From: an uncultured Granulosicoccaceae bacterium
Lineage (GTDB): Bacteria > Pseudomonadota > Gammaproteobacteria > Granulosicoccales > Granulosicoccaceae
Length of the DNA stretch: 13,205 bases
NCBI GenBank assembly: GCA_937951695.1
Contig: CALFBL010000214.1
Coordinates: forward strand, 1-13,205
Direction of reading: 5' to 3'
Below the pieces are notes generated by a model that ran no database searches, was not told the origin of the DNA, and saw only the letters and a list, made by a program, of their open reading frames with translations. This document shows positions 1-7,421 of this stretch, piece by piece. Positions within the stretch are counted from its first letter, which is position 1. Every line of letters begins with the position of its first letter. Made by a program: the position numbers and the translations under genes.

Positions 1-895
1 ATGCGCACACGACAGCCGAGATAACCCCCACCAGTAAAGCATCGATTGTAGAGAAGATATGACACCCAGCAGTAACGCCCACCAACCCTGCCAGCACGCC
101 ATTTACAGATGCTCCAACATCGGGTTTACGATGCCGTAAAAAAGCAATTAACACCAGAGTCATGCCACCAGCAGCGGCTGCCAATGACGTATTTAACAGG
201 ACCAAACTGACAGCGTTGCCAAACACCAGCCCACTGCCGCCATTAAAGCCAAACCAGCCAAACCACAGGACCAACACACCCGCGGTTGCAACCGGATAGT
301 TTCCACCTCGAATGGGAGGAGAATTGGCGTCAAATTGTCCAATGCGGGCGCCGATAACCATAACGGCTGCCAGTGCAAACCAGCCACCCACACCATGAAC
401 GACGCTTGACCCGGCAAAATCAATAAACCCTAGCTGTCCCAGCCAGCCAGTCGACTCGCTCTCCTGCGCTTCCGCTCCCGCCCAGGCCCAATGACCGGCC
501 ACCGGATAGACCAGCCCCGCTACGATGACACTGATCACGATAAAAACTGAGAAACGGGTTCGTTCAGCCAAAGCTCCACCGATAATGGTGGCGGCGGTGC
601 CGCAGAACATCATTTGGAAGATCAGGAAAGCCCCGTCGATCTGCCCATGCTGAACAAAAAATAAGGACGTACCGAACAGGCCCGACGCAGATGCGCCGTA
701 CATAAGTGCGAAGCCAACCGCCCAGAAAACCAAACAGGCAGTGACGAAGTCGACGAGATTTTTGAACGCGACATTGATGACGTTTTTCGCGCGTACAAAG
801 CCGGTTTCCAACAAACAAAACCCAATTTGCATGCTCATGACCAAGCAGCTACAGACCAACAGCCAGACATGATCGACCAAATTGAGAGTGTGCAA
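1..895 (-). CDS. amt: Amt/Rh family ammonium transporter or ammonium sensor, 3' end beyond left edge
   Basis: Inner-membrane ammonium channel of the Amt/MEP/Rh family. The reading frame is open from 895 to the left edge and gives 298 residues, against about 400 for a complete transporter domain. Seen: an N-terminal helix leading into MQIGFCLLETGFVRAKN (residues 22-38); F97, matching the outer Phe-gate residue; ALAERTRF after it; DFAGSSVVHG (159-168), whose H167 is the first of the twin pore histidines; and WFGWFGFNGGSG in a later helix. The second histidine would lie beyond the edge. The start is TTG at 895: an in-frame TGA sits at 901-899, AGGA lies 9 nt upstream (908-905), and the next in-frame ATG (838) would remove half of helix 1. 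No secretion signal is seen. It follows mtnP by 67 bp, and no glnK is visible upstream. The CLLETG..RAKN..NVAFKNLVDF and VTAGC motifs recall, from memory, Amt domains fused to signalling modules. Confidence 0.93.
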   Translation of the reverse strand, partial: MHTLNLVDHVWLLVCSCLVMSMQIGFCLLETGFVRAKNVINVAFKNLVDFVTACLVFWAVGFALMYGASASGLFGTSLFFVQHGQIDGAFLIFQMMFCGTAATIIGGALAERTRFSVFIVISVIVAGLVYPVAGHWAWAGAEAQESESTGWLGQLGFIDFAGSSVVHGVGGWFALAAVMVIGARIGQFDANSPPIRGGNYPVATAGVLVLWFGWFGFNGGSGLVFGNAVSLVLLNTSLAAAAGGMTLVLIAFLRHRKPDVGASVNGVLAGLVGVTAGCHIFSTIDALLVGVISAVVCA

Positions 896-904
896 GGTTC
901 AGTA

Positions 905-908
905 TCCT
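905..908 (-). promoter_or_regulatory. Ribosome binding site supporting the TTG start of amt
   Basis: AGGA on the minus strand, 9 nt before the TTG at 895-893. With the in-frame stop at 901-899 it fixes the amt start to TTG unless translation begins inside helix 1. Confidence 0.5.
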
Positions 909-962
909 GAACAGAATTACCGTTGATTCAGCAATAGTTGTTCCAGATTGGCCCTGCTAGTC

Positions 963-1724
963 TCAGGCTGTGGTGACCAAACGGGCCATCGCTGAGACAA
1001 GAAGATTTCGCGCCACTTTGGTGCCACTTTTGACCGATTCGGGCAGCGCATCGGTATCAATCGGACCTGCCTTTCCTGCAGCACGTCGCACGACGATCGC
1101 ACAACACGCGTATGCGATCTTCAATTCCCGAGCCAACGCGGCTTCGGGCATACCCGTCATACCAACAATCGAACAACCATCACGCTCCAGGCGCTGCACC
1201 TCGGCCGCTGTCTCCAGACGCGGTCCAGAACTCACGCCATAAGTACCGTTATCCCGAACACTCTCAGCGCATTCCACTCCAGCGCCTATTAAGGCTTGTC
1301 GCAGCGTTGGGTCGTAAGGTTCGGTGAGATCAATGGCTCGCACCGTCACCCCGTTAAGCCCATGTGTACCGTCGTAAAACGAATTCTCACGTCCTTGGGT
1401 GTAATCAATGATCTGATCAGGAATGACGACTGTTCCCGGCTTGCAATCGTCCGCTATTCCGCCGACAGTCCCCACAGCTATCACGCGCTCGATACCCACA
1501 GAATGCAAAGCCCAAAGGTTCGCACAGTAGTTAATCTGGTGCGGCGGGATCTGATGGCTGTGACCATGGCGCGCCAGAAACGCCACCGGCATACCGCTGA
1601 ACTCACCAAACAATACCGGACACGATGGTGACCCAAATGGGGTTTTTATCATCTCACGGCGATTCACCTTTAGCCCTTCCATGCGAGACAGACCCGAACC
1701 GCCAATGATTGCTAGTGTGGTCAT
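963..1724 (-). CDS. mtnP: S-methyl-5'-thioinosine / 5'-methylthioadenosine phosphorylase-like protein
   Basis: Cytoplasmic PNP/MTAP (phosphorylase family 2) enzyme of 253 aa. It phosphorolyses a methylthio-nucleoside from polyamine synthesis to methylthioribose-1-phosphate and a purine base. Seen: IIGGSGL (6-12) phosphate-binding loop; ARHGHSHQIPPHQINY (51-66); the AVGTVGGI core strand (83-90); SGPRLETAAE (166-175); and VGMTGMPEAALARE (187-200), which carries the Met of the substrate pocket. The GMTGMPEAALARE and AAGK motifs match, from memory, the Pseudomonas aeruginosa enzyme shown to prefer methylthioinosine, rather than animal MTAP with its TDYD motif. Where that family has VVNPAAGK, this protein has VVRRAAGK (211-218), so the base-recognising Asn is Arg at 213 and its substrate is uncertain. 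ATG start, with AAGGA about 10 nt upstream. It lies 54 bp after ispF and is probably cotranscribed. Confidence 0.88.
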   Translation of the reverse strand: MTTLAIIGGSGLSRMEGLKVNRREMIKTPFGSPSCPVLFGEFSGMPVAFLARHGHSHQIPPHQINYCANLWALHSVGIERVIAVGTVGGIADDCKPGTVVIPDQIIDYTQGRENSFYDGTHGLNGVTVRAIDLTEPYDPTLRQALIGAGVECAESVRDNGTYGVSSGPRLETAAEVQRLERDGCSIVGMTGMPEAALARELKIAYACCAIVVRRAAGKAGPIDTDALPESVKSGTKVARNLLVSAMARLVTTA

Positions 1725-1778
1725 ACAGTGATTGTCCTTACGTGTTAGTTTTTAAGCAGGACCGACAACAAATCGATA

Positions 1779-2252
1779 TTACAGCGGAGCCAATAACGTG
1801 GATGCCATCGATGCAATACCTTCCTGTCTGCCGCAATAACCTAAATGTTCGGTCGTGGTGGCCTTGACGTTGACTTCTTCCACAGACAAATTCACGTCAG
1901 CTGCGATATGTTCAATCATTTGCGGCAAATGCGGCTGCATTTTTGGCGACTGAGCGATGATCGTGGCGTCGATGTTCACACATTGATAACCCTTGGCTCG
2001 CACCTTGGCAACCACGTCTCTTAACAACTGGCGACTGTCCAATCCTTTGAACGCGGCATCGGTGTCGGGAAAATGCTGACCAATGTCCCCAAGGGCGGCG
2101 GCTCCCAGTATGGCATCAGCAATGGCGTGTAACAGCACATCACCATCAGAATGGGCTTTAAACTGCTGGTGGAACGGCACCGACACGCCGCCAATCATTA
2201 AATGATCACCGGGTTCAAACGCGTGCACATCAAAGCCTGTTCCTACTCTCAT
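1779..2252 (-). CDS. ispF: 2-C-methyl-D-erythritol 2,4-cyclodiphosphate synthase
   Basis: Fifth enzyme of the MEP isoprenoid pathway. It cyclises CDP-methylerythritol 2-phosphate to the 2,4-cyclodiphosphate, releasing CMP, and works as a cytoplasmic homotrimer with an active-site divalent metal (Zn) between subunits. At 157 aa it matches the usual 155-160. Seen: MRVGTGFDVH with metal ligands D8 and H10, AHSDGDVLLHA (33-43) with H42 as the third ligand, LGDIGQHFPDTD, AKGYQCVNIDATIIAQSPKM, and the NVKATTTEHLGYCGR loop of the cytidine pocket. The frame stays open upstream to an ATG at 2309, but that would add 19 unrelated residues inside ispD. The ATG at 2252 starts on the conserved MRxGxGFDVH and has a GGAGG 7 nt before it. 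It follows ispD by 20 bp, its pathway partner. Confidence 0.97.
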   Translation of the reverse strand: MRVGTGFDVHAFEPGDHLMIGGVSVPFHQQFKAHSDGDVLLHAIADAILGAAALGDIGQHFPDTDAAFKGLDSRQLLRDVVAKVRAKGYQCVNIDATIIAQSPKMQPHLPQMIEHIAADVNLSVEEVNVKATTTEHLGYCGRQEGIASMASTLLAPL

Positions 2253-2259
2253 GTCAACG

Positions 2260-2264
2260 CCTCC
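2260..2264 (-). promoter_or_regulatory. Strong Shine-Dalgarno that sets the ispF start
   Basis: GGAGG on the minus strand, 7 nt before the ATG at 2252 and just after the ispD stop at 2275-2273. It decides against the longer in-frame start at 2309. Confidence 0.75.
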
Positions 2265-2272
2265 ATTAAGGG

Positions 2273-2980
2273 TTACTCGTGTACAGCCGTAGGCCTGGAC
2301 GCTAGCCAAGCGTTCGCCAGCTGCAAATCCGCGTTATGGGTGATTTTAAAGTTAGGGTCTTTCGCAGCCACAAGCTGCGGCTGGATACCGGCGTGTTCCA
2401 TAGCCGACGCTTCATCGGTGACAACAACACCGTCCTGCTTGGCTCGATTCAGCGCAGCGAGTAACGCACCGGCGCGAAACATCTGCGGTGTTTGCGCCTG
2501 CCATAAACCTTCCCGGCTCACGGTTGCGTCCACGCTCTGATCCGCTGATGAATGCTTTAAGGTATCGGCGACGGGCGTAGCCAACAACCCGCCTTGGCTA
2601 CCCTCTTGAGCAACCAGTGAAATCAGATGAACCAGATCGCGCTGGCTTAACAAAGGGCGGGCCGCATCGTGCACCAGTGCCCACGTGTGCTCATCCGCGT
2701 GTTCGATGATGGTCTTGACCCCAGCTGCTACCGACTCGCACCGGGTTGCGCCACCGATGGCGGTAATCACGCGCGTTTGAATAGCGCTGGGCAAATCGAC
2801 ATAGCCAGTGTCATCGGCTGCAATGACCACGACGAGGTTATCCACCAGAGTGCTGTCCAGCAGCGTTCGACACGAACGCTGCAACAACGTCTCACCCTGG
2901 AGGAGAAGATGCTGTTTCGGCGTCTCCGATGACATGCGGGCGCCCAAGCCTGCCGCGGGTATCACGCCCCAGATGGCCAT
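2273..2980 (-). CDS. ispD: 2-C-methyl-D-erythritol 4-phosphate cytidylyltransferase
   Basis: Third enzyme of the MEP pathway. It joins MEP and CTP to give CDP-methylerythritol plus pyrophosphate, in the cytoplasm. At 235 aa it is the normal length (E. coli 236). Seen: the nucleotide-binding loop PAAGLGARM..ETPKQ (8-23) with catalytic R15 and K22; GGATRCESV (76-84); VHDAARP (103-109) with metal-binding D105; PVADTLK (136-142) with T140; SREGLWQAQTPQ (155-166) with R156; TDEASAMEHAG (188-198); and FKITHNADL (211-219) with K212. All catalytic positions are present. ATG start 4 bp after the ftsB stop with only a weak Shine-Dalgarno, so translational coupling to ftsB is likely. It uses CTP, which PyrG, encoded upstream in the same run, makes. 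Confidence 0.97.
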   Translation of the reverse strand: MAIWGVIPAAGLGARMSSETPKQHLLLQGETLLQRSCRTLLDSTLVDNLVVVIAADDTGYVDLPSAIQTRVITAIGGATRCESVAAGVKTIIEHADEHTWALVHDAARPLLSQRDLVHLISLVAQEGSQGGLLATPVADTLKHSSADQSVDATVSREGLWQAQTPQMFRAGALLAALNRAKQDGVVVTDEASAMEHAGIQPQLVAAKDPNFKITHNADLQLANAWLASRPTAVHE

Positions 2981-2984
2981 ACAA

Positions 2985-3455
2985 TCAGTTACCGCCGCTC
3001 TGCTGAATCGAACCGGGAATAATCAGCGCATCGGCACCCGGGCCATTGGGACGACCCGCAGCGGAGCCGTCGGCGTCTAACGGCACAGAATTTATCTCGC
3101 CAGTTAACGGTTGCGTTGTATTACCCGCAGTGTCTCCATTCAGATCGACACCGTTGTGCGTGGTGGGGGGAGGTTTAGAGCCCCGTTTTTTGACAAATTG
3201 ATAGAAAGTTTCGTTTTCGTCAATCATCCCCAACTCGGTTCGAGCGCGTTCTTCAATGGCATCCAGACCGCTTTTTAAATCCCTCACTTCAGCCTCCAGT
3301 GCCTGATTGCGCATGCGCAAACGAACCAGCTCAGTGTGCGTTTGTCGTGCCGCTTCGCGCAGGGCCAAGTACTGTTGCAGACTGCCGTCTCCAAACAACA
3401 GCCGGTACAGCAGTATCATCAGTAGAACCACTAACGAGCCGGTGAGCCATTTCAC
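2985..3455 (-). CDS. ftsB: Cell division protein FtsB with extended C-terminal tail
   Basis: Bitopic inner-membrane divisome protein of the FtsQ-FtsB-FtsL complex, which links early division proteins to septal wall synthesis (FtsWI). Seen: short cytoplasmic start MKW, one hydrophobic helix (about 4-20), the FGDGS turn typical of FtsB (21-25), a heptad-like coiled coil (about 28-75) ending in EERARTELGMI, and the conserved ENETFYQFV (80-88). These match E. coli FtsB in order and spacing. The E. coli protein is 103 aa; this one is 156 aa because a Pro/Gly/Asn/Thr-rich, probably disordered periplasmic tail (about 91-156) follows. The start is GTG at 3455-3453, with AGG about 10 nt upstream; the residues fit the family start at that codon. 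Neighbours eno and ispD are the usual partners of ftsB in gammaproteobacteria. Confidence 0.94.
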   Translation of the reverse strand: MKWLTGSLVVLLMILLYRLLFGDGSLQQYLALREAARQTHTELVRLRMRNQALEAEVRDLKSGLDAIEERARTELGMIDENETFYQFVKKRGSKPPPTTHNGVDLNGDTAGNTTQPLTGEINSVPLDADGSAAGRPNGPGADALIIPGSIQQSGGN

Positions 3456-3488
3456 GAACGCAGCGCCTGTTTGTGCGTAACTCGATGA

Positions 3489-4772
3489 CTAAGCAAATTT
3501 GTGTTTGAACGCCGATGCGCCGGCGTACACTGCACGGCCCCCCAACGCACTTTCAATTCTCAGCAACTGGTTATACTTCGCCACACGATCCGAGCGCGAT
3601 AAAGAACCGGTTTTAATTTGCCGCGCATTACTGGCTACCGAAAGATCGGCGATGGTGGTATCTTCAGTTTCGCCCGAACGATGCGAAGTCACCGACGTGT
3701 AGCCAGCGCTATGGGCCAATTCGATCGCGTCCATGGTTTCGCTCAAGGTGCCAATCTGATTCACTTTGATTAATATGGAATTGGCAATGCCCTTATCGAT
3801 TCCTTCCTGTAATATTTTCGGGTTGGTGACAAACAGATCATCTCCGACCAGCTGAACCTTCTCGTTCAATCGGTCTGAGAGTAATTTCCAGCCATCCCAG
3901 TCGCCTTCATCCAGACCGTCTTCGATAGAGATGATCGGATAGTTATCGACCCAGTTCGCCAGAAAATCGACAAACCCGGCCGAATCGTATTGCTTGCCCT
4001 CCGAGGTTAAATCGTAAACCCCGCTTTTATAAAATTCAGAGCTGGCCACATCCAGGGCAAGATACACATCCTTACCCGCGGTGTAACCGGCTTTTTCTAT
4101 CGCCACCAGAATGGTCTCCAGTGCTTCTTCATTGGACGACAGATTCGGTGCGAAACCGCCTTCGTCGCCAACGTTGGTGTTCATGCCTCTGGCTTTGAGC
4201 ACATCACGCAAACAATGAAAGATCTCGGCCCCACAACGCAGCGCCTCACGAAACGAGGACGCACCCACCGGCATCACCATAAATTCCTGAAAATCCACGC
4301 TGTTGTCAGCGTGCGATCCACCGTTAATGATGTTCATCATTGGTACCGGCAAATTCACCGCATCTTTGCCGCCTAGGTATTCGTACAACATCTGCCCAGA
4401 CTCAGCCGCCGCCGCATGCGCTGAAGCCAAAGAGACTCCTAACAGCGCGTTCGCACCCATCTTGGATTTGTTTTCTGTGCCGTCGAGCTCCAACATACGA
4501 TTATCGATCTCGCGCTGGGCACTGGCGTCCATCCCCATGACGCCGTCGCGTAGCGTAGCGTTGATGTTAGCCACCGCTTTCGTCACCCCTTTGCCGTTGT
4601 AGCGCGCTTTGTTACCGTCGCGCAGCTCCAATGCTTCCCGGCTACCAGTTGACGCACCAGACGGTACAGCCGCTCGCCCCTTAACACCCGATTCTAAAAT
4701 AACATCGGTTTCAATGGTAGGGTTGCCACGAGAATCCATGATTTCACGAGCTATAATGTCGACGATTTTCAC
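3489..4772 (-). CDS. eno: Enolase (phosphopyruvate hydratase)
   Basis: Glycolytic enzyme converting 2-phosphoglycerate to phosphoenolpyruvate. In many gammaproteobacteria it is also a part of the RNA degradosome. 427 aa, close to the usual 430. Seen: REIMDSRGNPT at the N-terminus; VPSGASTGSREALELRD (36-52) with the mobile active-site Ser loop; MNIINGGSHADNSVDFQEFM; NVGDEGGFAPN with catalytic acid E204; Mg ligands D241 (LALDVA), E284 (SIEDGL) and D311 (GDDLFVTN); catalytic base K336 (ILIKVNQIGT); SHRSGETED (363-371); and K387 in QIKTGS. Nothing is missing. The start is GTG at 4772-4770, aligned with the family start; the best Shine-Dalgarno (AGGA, 4788-4785) is 12 nt away, a long spacing. It lies 53 bp after kdsA, which consumes PEP, and 33 bp before ftsB. 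Confidence 0.98.
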   Translation of the reverse strand: MKIVDIIAREIMDSRGNPTIETDVILESGVKGRAAVPSGASTGSREALELRDGNKARYNGKGVTKAVANINATLRDGVMGMDASAQREIDNRMLELDGTENKSKMGANALLGVSLASAHAAAAESGQMLYEYLGGKDAVNLPVPMMNIINGGSHADNSVDFQEFMVMPVGASSFREALRCGAEIFHCLRDVLKARGMNTNVGDEGGFAPNLSSNEEALETILVAIEKAGYTAGKDVYLALDVASSEFYKSGVYDLTSEGKQYDSAGFVDFLANWVDNYPIISIEDGLDEGDWDGWKLLSDRLNEKVQLVGDDLFVTNPKILQEGIDKGIANSILIKVNQIGTLSETMDAIELAHSAGYTSVTSHRSGETEDTTIADLSVASNARQIKTGSLSRSDRVAKYNQLLRIESALGGRAVYAGASAFKHKFA

Positions 4773-4825
4773 GATTGAACTGAATCCTGTATTTAGTGCG
4801 ACGTTGTTGTAGTCGATGTTAGAGT

Positions 4826-5662
4826 TTATAAATAAGCACTTTCAGCGAACGGCTCTGCTTTCACTGTCGTATCGATGGTTTTCAGCATGGCCAACAGCGG
4901 TTCCAGTTTAGCTAATGGCCACGCGTTCGGGCCATCACTTAAGGCATTGTCAGGATCGGGATGGGTTTCCATAAAGATCCCAGCAACCCCGGCAGCCGCT
5001 GCCGCCCGCGCTAGCACCGGAACAAATTCACGCTGACCACCCGAGGACTGCCCAAGCCCGCCTGGTTGCTGAACGGAATGCGTTGCGTCATACACCACTG
5101 GACACAGGTTACTGCGCATGCTGGCAAGCCCACGCATGTCCGATATCAAGGTGTTGTAGCCAAACGAGACACCACGCTCACAGATCATGATCTGATCGTT
5201 GCCGGCATCGCGCGCTTTTTGCACCACGTTGGCCATATCCGAAGGCGCAAGAAACTGGCCCTTTTTCAAATTGACCGGTCGGCCTGCTTTAGCAACGCGC
5301 TCGATAAAATTCGTCTGCCGACATAAAAAAGCTGGCGTTTGTATCACGTCTACCACAGCGGCCACTTCATCCATCGGGGTATCCTCATGCACGTCGGTGA
5401 TGACCGGTACCCCCACCTCCTCACGCACGTTCTGCAGGATACGAAGTCCCTTTTCCATCCCGGGCCCGCGAAAGCTTCCTCCCGATGAGCGATTGGCTTT
5501 GTCGAAAGAAGATTTGTAAATCAACGGTATGCCCACACGCTCAGCCATCGCTTTAAGCTCTATGGCGGTACTCATCGCAAGCTTCTCCGATTCGATAGCA
5601 CACGGGCCTGCAATTAAAAACAAGGGCTGGTCGATACCAACCTCATAACCACACAATTGCAT
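4826..5662 (-). CDS. kdsA: 3-deoxy-8-phosphooctulonate (KDO-8-P) synthase, metal-dependent type
   Basis: Condenses PEP with arabinose-5-phosphate to KDO-8-phosphate, the precursor of the KDO sugar of the LPS core; cytoplasmic TIM-barrel enzyme. 278 aa (E. coli 284). Seen: LIAGPCAIES (16-25), FKANRSS-type loop as SSFDKANRSSGGSFRGPG (51-68), ITDVHEDTP (88-96), QTPAFLCRQT (108-117), NLKKGQF (131-137), YDATHSVQQPGG (191-202) and METHPDPDNALSDGPNAWPL (231-250). C21, H195, E232 and D243 match the four metal ligands of the Aquifex aeolicus enzyme, and their spacing is identical. E. coli KdsA has Asn at the Cys position and needs no metal, so this enzyme belongs to the metal-dependent class. ATG start 8 bp after the pyrG stop; the pair is very likely cotranscribed. 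Confidence 0.97.
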   Translation of the reverse strand: MQLCGYEVGIDQPLFLIAGPCAIESEKLAMSTAIELKAMAERVGIPLIYKSSFDKANRSSGGSFRGPGMEKGLRILQNVREEVGVPVITDVHEDTPMDEVAAVVDVIQTPAFLCRQTNFIERVAKAGRPVNLKKGQFLAPSDMANVVQKARDAGNDQIMICERGVSFGYNTLISDMRGLASMRSNLCPVVYDATHSVQQPGGLGQSSGGQREFVPVLARAAAAAGVAGIFMETHPDPDNALSDGPNAWPLAKLEPLLAMLKTIDTTVKAEPFAESAYL

Positions 5663-5670
5663 CGTTAGCT

Positions 5671-7338
5671 CTATACCGTACCGGTTGAGGTGGGCTGCTC
5701 CACCGACTGGCGCATGGCGTGATGCGCAAGCGCAGCGTTAACAAAACTGGTGAACAACGGGTGCCCATCACGCGGATTGGAGGTGTATTCCGGATGAAAC
5801 TGACACCCTACAAACCACGGATGGTCCGGCAGTTCGACCATTTCCACCAAACCAAGATCATCTTTAGAGCGTGCTGATATCACCAGCCCAGCCTCCGTTA
5901 ACCGGTTGGCGTAGTTATCATTAAATTCAAAGCGATGACGGTGGCGTTCGGTGACTTCAGTAGCGCCGTAGACTCGAGCGGCTAACGAATCTTTAGTCAG
6001 TCTGCACACTTGCCCGCCAAGGCGCATGGTGCCGCCGAGGTCTGAATCGCTGGAACGAATAACAGTCTCGCCCGATTCAGTTTTCCATTCGGTGATCAGC
6101 GCTACTACAGGATCCTCAGTGGAGCGATCAAATTCGGAACTATTGGCACCTCGAATGTTCGCCGCGCTACGCGCAAACTCAATGACAGCGACCTGCATGC
6201 CTAAACAGATACCCAAATAGGGCACATTGTTCTCACGGGCGTATTTGGTGGCGAGAATCTTGCCTTCCACGCCACGATTACCAAATCCACCGGGGACCAG
6301 TATCGCGTCGATTTCACCCAGCGCGGAGGTGTCACCTCGTTCGATTTTTTCAGAATCCAGATAGCGGATCTGTACGTGACTGTCGGTTTTAATGCCCGCA
6401 TGTGTCAGCGCCTCGTTCAGTGATTTATAACTTTCAGTCAATTCCGTGTACTTGCCCACCATACCGATGGTGACGCGCTTGCTCGGGTTGCGAATGCCGT
6501 CCACAACCGCCAGCCATTCGCTTAGATCCGCTTCCGGTAAATCCAGTTTGAACTGCTCAACGACCAGAGTATCGAGCTTCTGGCTGTGCAACATACGGGG
6601 AATGTCATAGATACAGTCCACATCGTAGGCGGCAATAACCGCATCCTCTCGCACATTTGTAAACAAAGCAATTTTGCGCCTTTCAGAATCGGGCAGCGGC
6701 CGGTCACAACGACATAACAAAATGTCAGGCTGGATGCCGATGGAGCGCAATTCCTTCACCGAGTGCTGGGTGGGTTTAGTTTTTATCTCTCCGGCTGAAC
6801 GGATATAAGGCACGAGGGTAAGGTGAATGAACATGGTGTTCTCACGCCCCAACTCCACCGCCATTTGCCGAATCGCCTCCAGAAACGGCAACGACTCGAT
6901 ATCGCCCACCGTGCCGCCAATCTCGACCATGGCCACATCTGCATTTTTTGCACCGGTCACAACCCGCCGACGAATTTCATCGGTGATGTGCGGAATAACC
7001 TGCACGGTTGCCCCGAGGTAATCACCGCGCCGTTCATTGGCGATAACAGTCTCGTAGATGCGTCCCGTAGTGAAGTTATTGTCTTGGCTGGTTTTAATTC
7101 GAACGAAGCGCTCGTAGTGCCCCAAATCGAGATCGGTTTCCGCACCGTCGTCGGTGACAAACACCTCACCGTGCTGATAGGGACTCATGGTGCCAGGGTC
7201 GACATTGATATAAGGGTCGAGCTTGAGCATGGTCACACTCAGACCACGCGCTTCGAGTAAGGCCGCCAGTGAGGCCGCCGATATTCCTTTCCCCAATGAG
7301 GAAACCACACCACCCGTTACGAAGATAAATCGCGTCAT
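5671..7338 (-). CDS. pyrG: CTP synthase
   Basis: Makes CTP from UTP, ATP and glutamine in the cytoplasm, as a tetramer that can form filaments. 555 aa (E. coli 545). Seen: an N-terminal synthetase domain with FVTGGVVSSLGKGI (6-19, P-loop including K17), LKLDPYINVDPGTMSPYQHG (38-57), TDDGAETDLDLGHYERF (62-78), EIGGTVGDIES (139-149) and KTKPTQHS (186-193); then a class I glutamine amidotransferase domain with VPGGFGNRG (348-356), nucleophile C378 in LGICLGMQ, and H515/E517 in QFHPEYTS. All catalytic residues are present. The last 15 or so residues are a short variable tail. Its 174-bp leader is the only sizeable non-coding gap in the window, so it may have its own promoter. Downstream products need CTP: activation of KDO (made by KdsA) and IspD. 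Confidence 0.98.
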   Translation of the reverse strand: MTRFIFVTGGVVSSLGKGISAASLAALLEARGLSVTMLKLDPYINVDPGTMSPYQHGEVFVTDDGAETDLDLGHYERFVRIKTSQDNNFTTGRIYETVIANERRGDYLGATVQVIPHITDEIRRRVVTGAKNADVAMVEIGGTVGDIESLPFLEAIRQMAVELGRENTMFIHLTLVPYIRSAGEIKTKPTQHSVKELRSIGIQPDILLCRCDRPLPDSERRKIALFTNVREDAVIAAYDVDCIYDIPRMLHSQKLDTLVVEQFKLDLPEADLSEWLAVVDGIRNPSKRVTIGMVGKYTELTESYKSLNEALTHAGIKTDSHVQIRYLDSEKIERGDTSALGEIDAILVPGGFGNRGVEGKILATKYARENNVPYLGICLGMQVAVIEFARSAANIRGANSSEFDRSTEDPVVALITEWKTESGETVIRSSDSDLGGTMRLGGQVCRLTKDSLAARVYGATEVTERHRHRFEFNDNYANRLTEAGLVISARSKDDLGLVEMVELPDHPWFVGCQFHPEYTSNPRDGHPLFTSFVNAALAHHAMRQSVEQPTSTGTV

Positions 7339-7421
7339 GTTCCGCTGTCAGCTGATTGAAAGATGCGTGGGAGCGGTCCGATAAAAAACGGGCGCCGACA
7401 AACGCAATGTGAATGACGTCA

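Noticed and set aside
907..931. Inverted repeat CTGAA...TTCAG between mtnP and amt
   Set aside because: Only a 5-bp stem with a 15-nt loop and no T-run; it also spans the amt Shine-Dalgarno. Likely chance.
2253..2309. N-terminal extension of ispF from the upstream ATG at 2309
   Set aside because: It would add 19 residues absent from the family and overlap ispD; the GGAGG 7 nt before the ATG at 2252 and the conserved MRxGxGFDVH start there.
6823..7260. Open frame of 145 codons on the plus strand opposite pyrG
   Set aside because: Fully inside the conserved synthetase domain of PyrG on the other strand, with no independent protein features.
7383..7396. GGCGCC followed by T6 on the minus strand as an intrinsic terminator
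   Set aside because: GGCGCC is self-complementary without room for a loop, and no longer GC stem ends at the T-run; a terminator call is not supported.
7414..7421. Palindrome TGACGTCA in the pyrG leader
   Set aside because: A single perfect 8-bp palindrome with no known bacterial regulator attached to it that I can defend; expected by chance at some rate.
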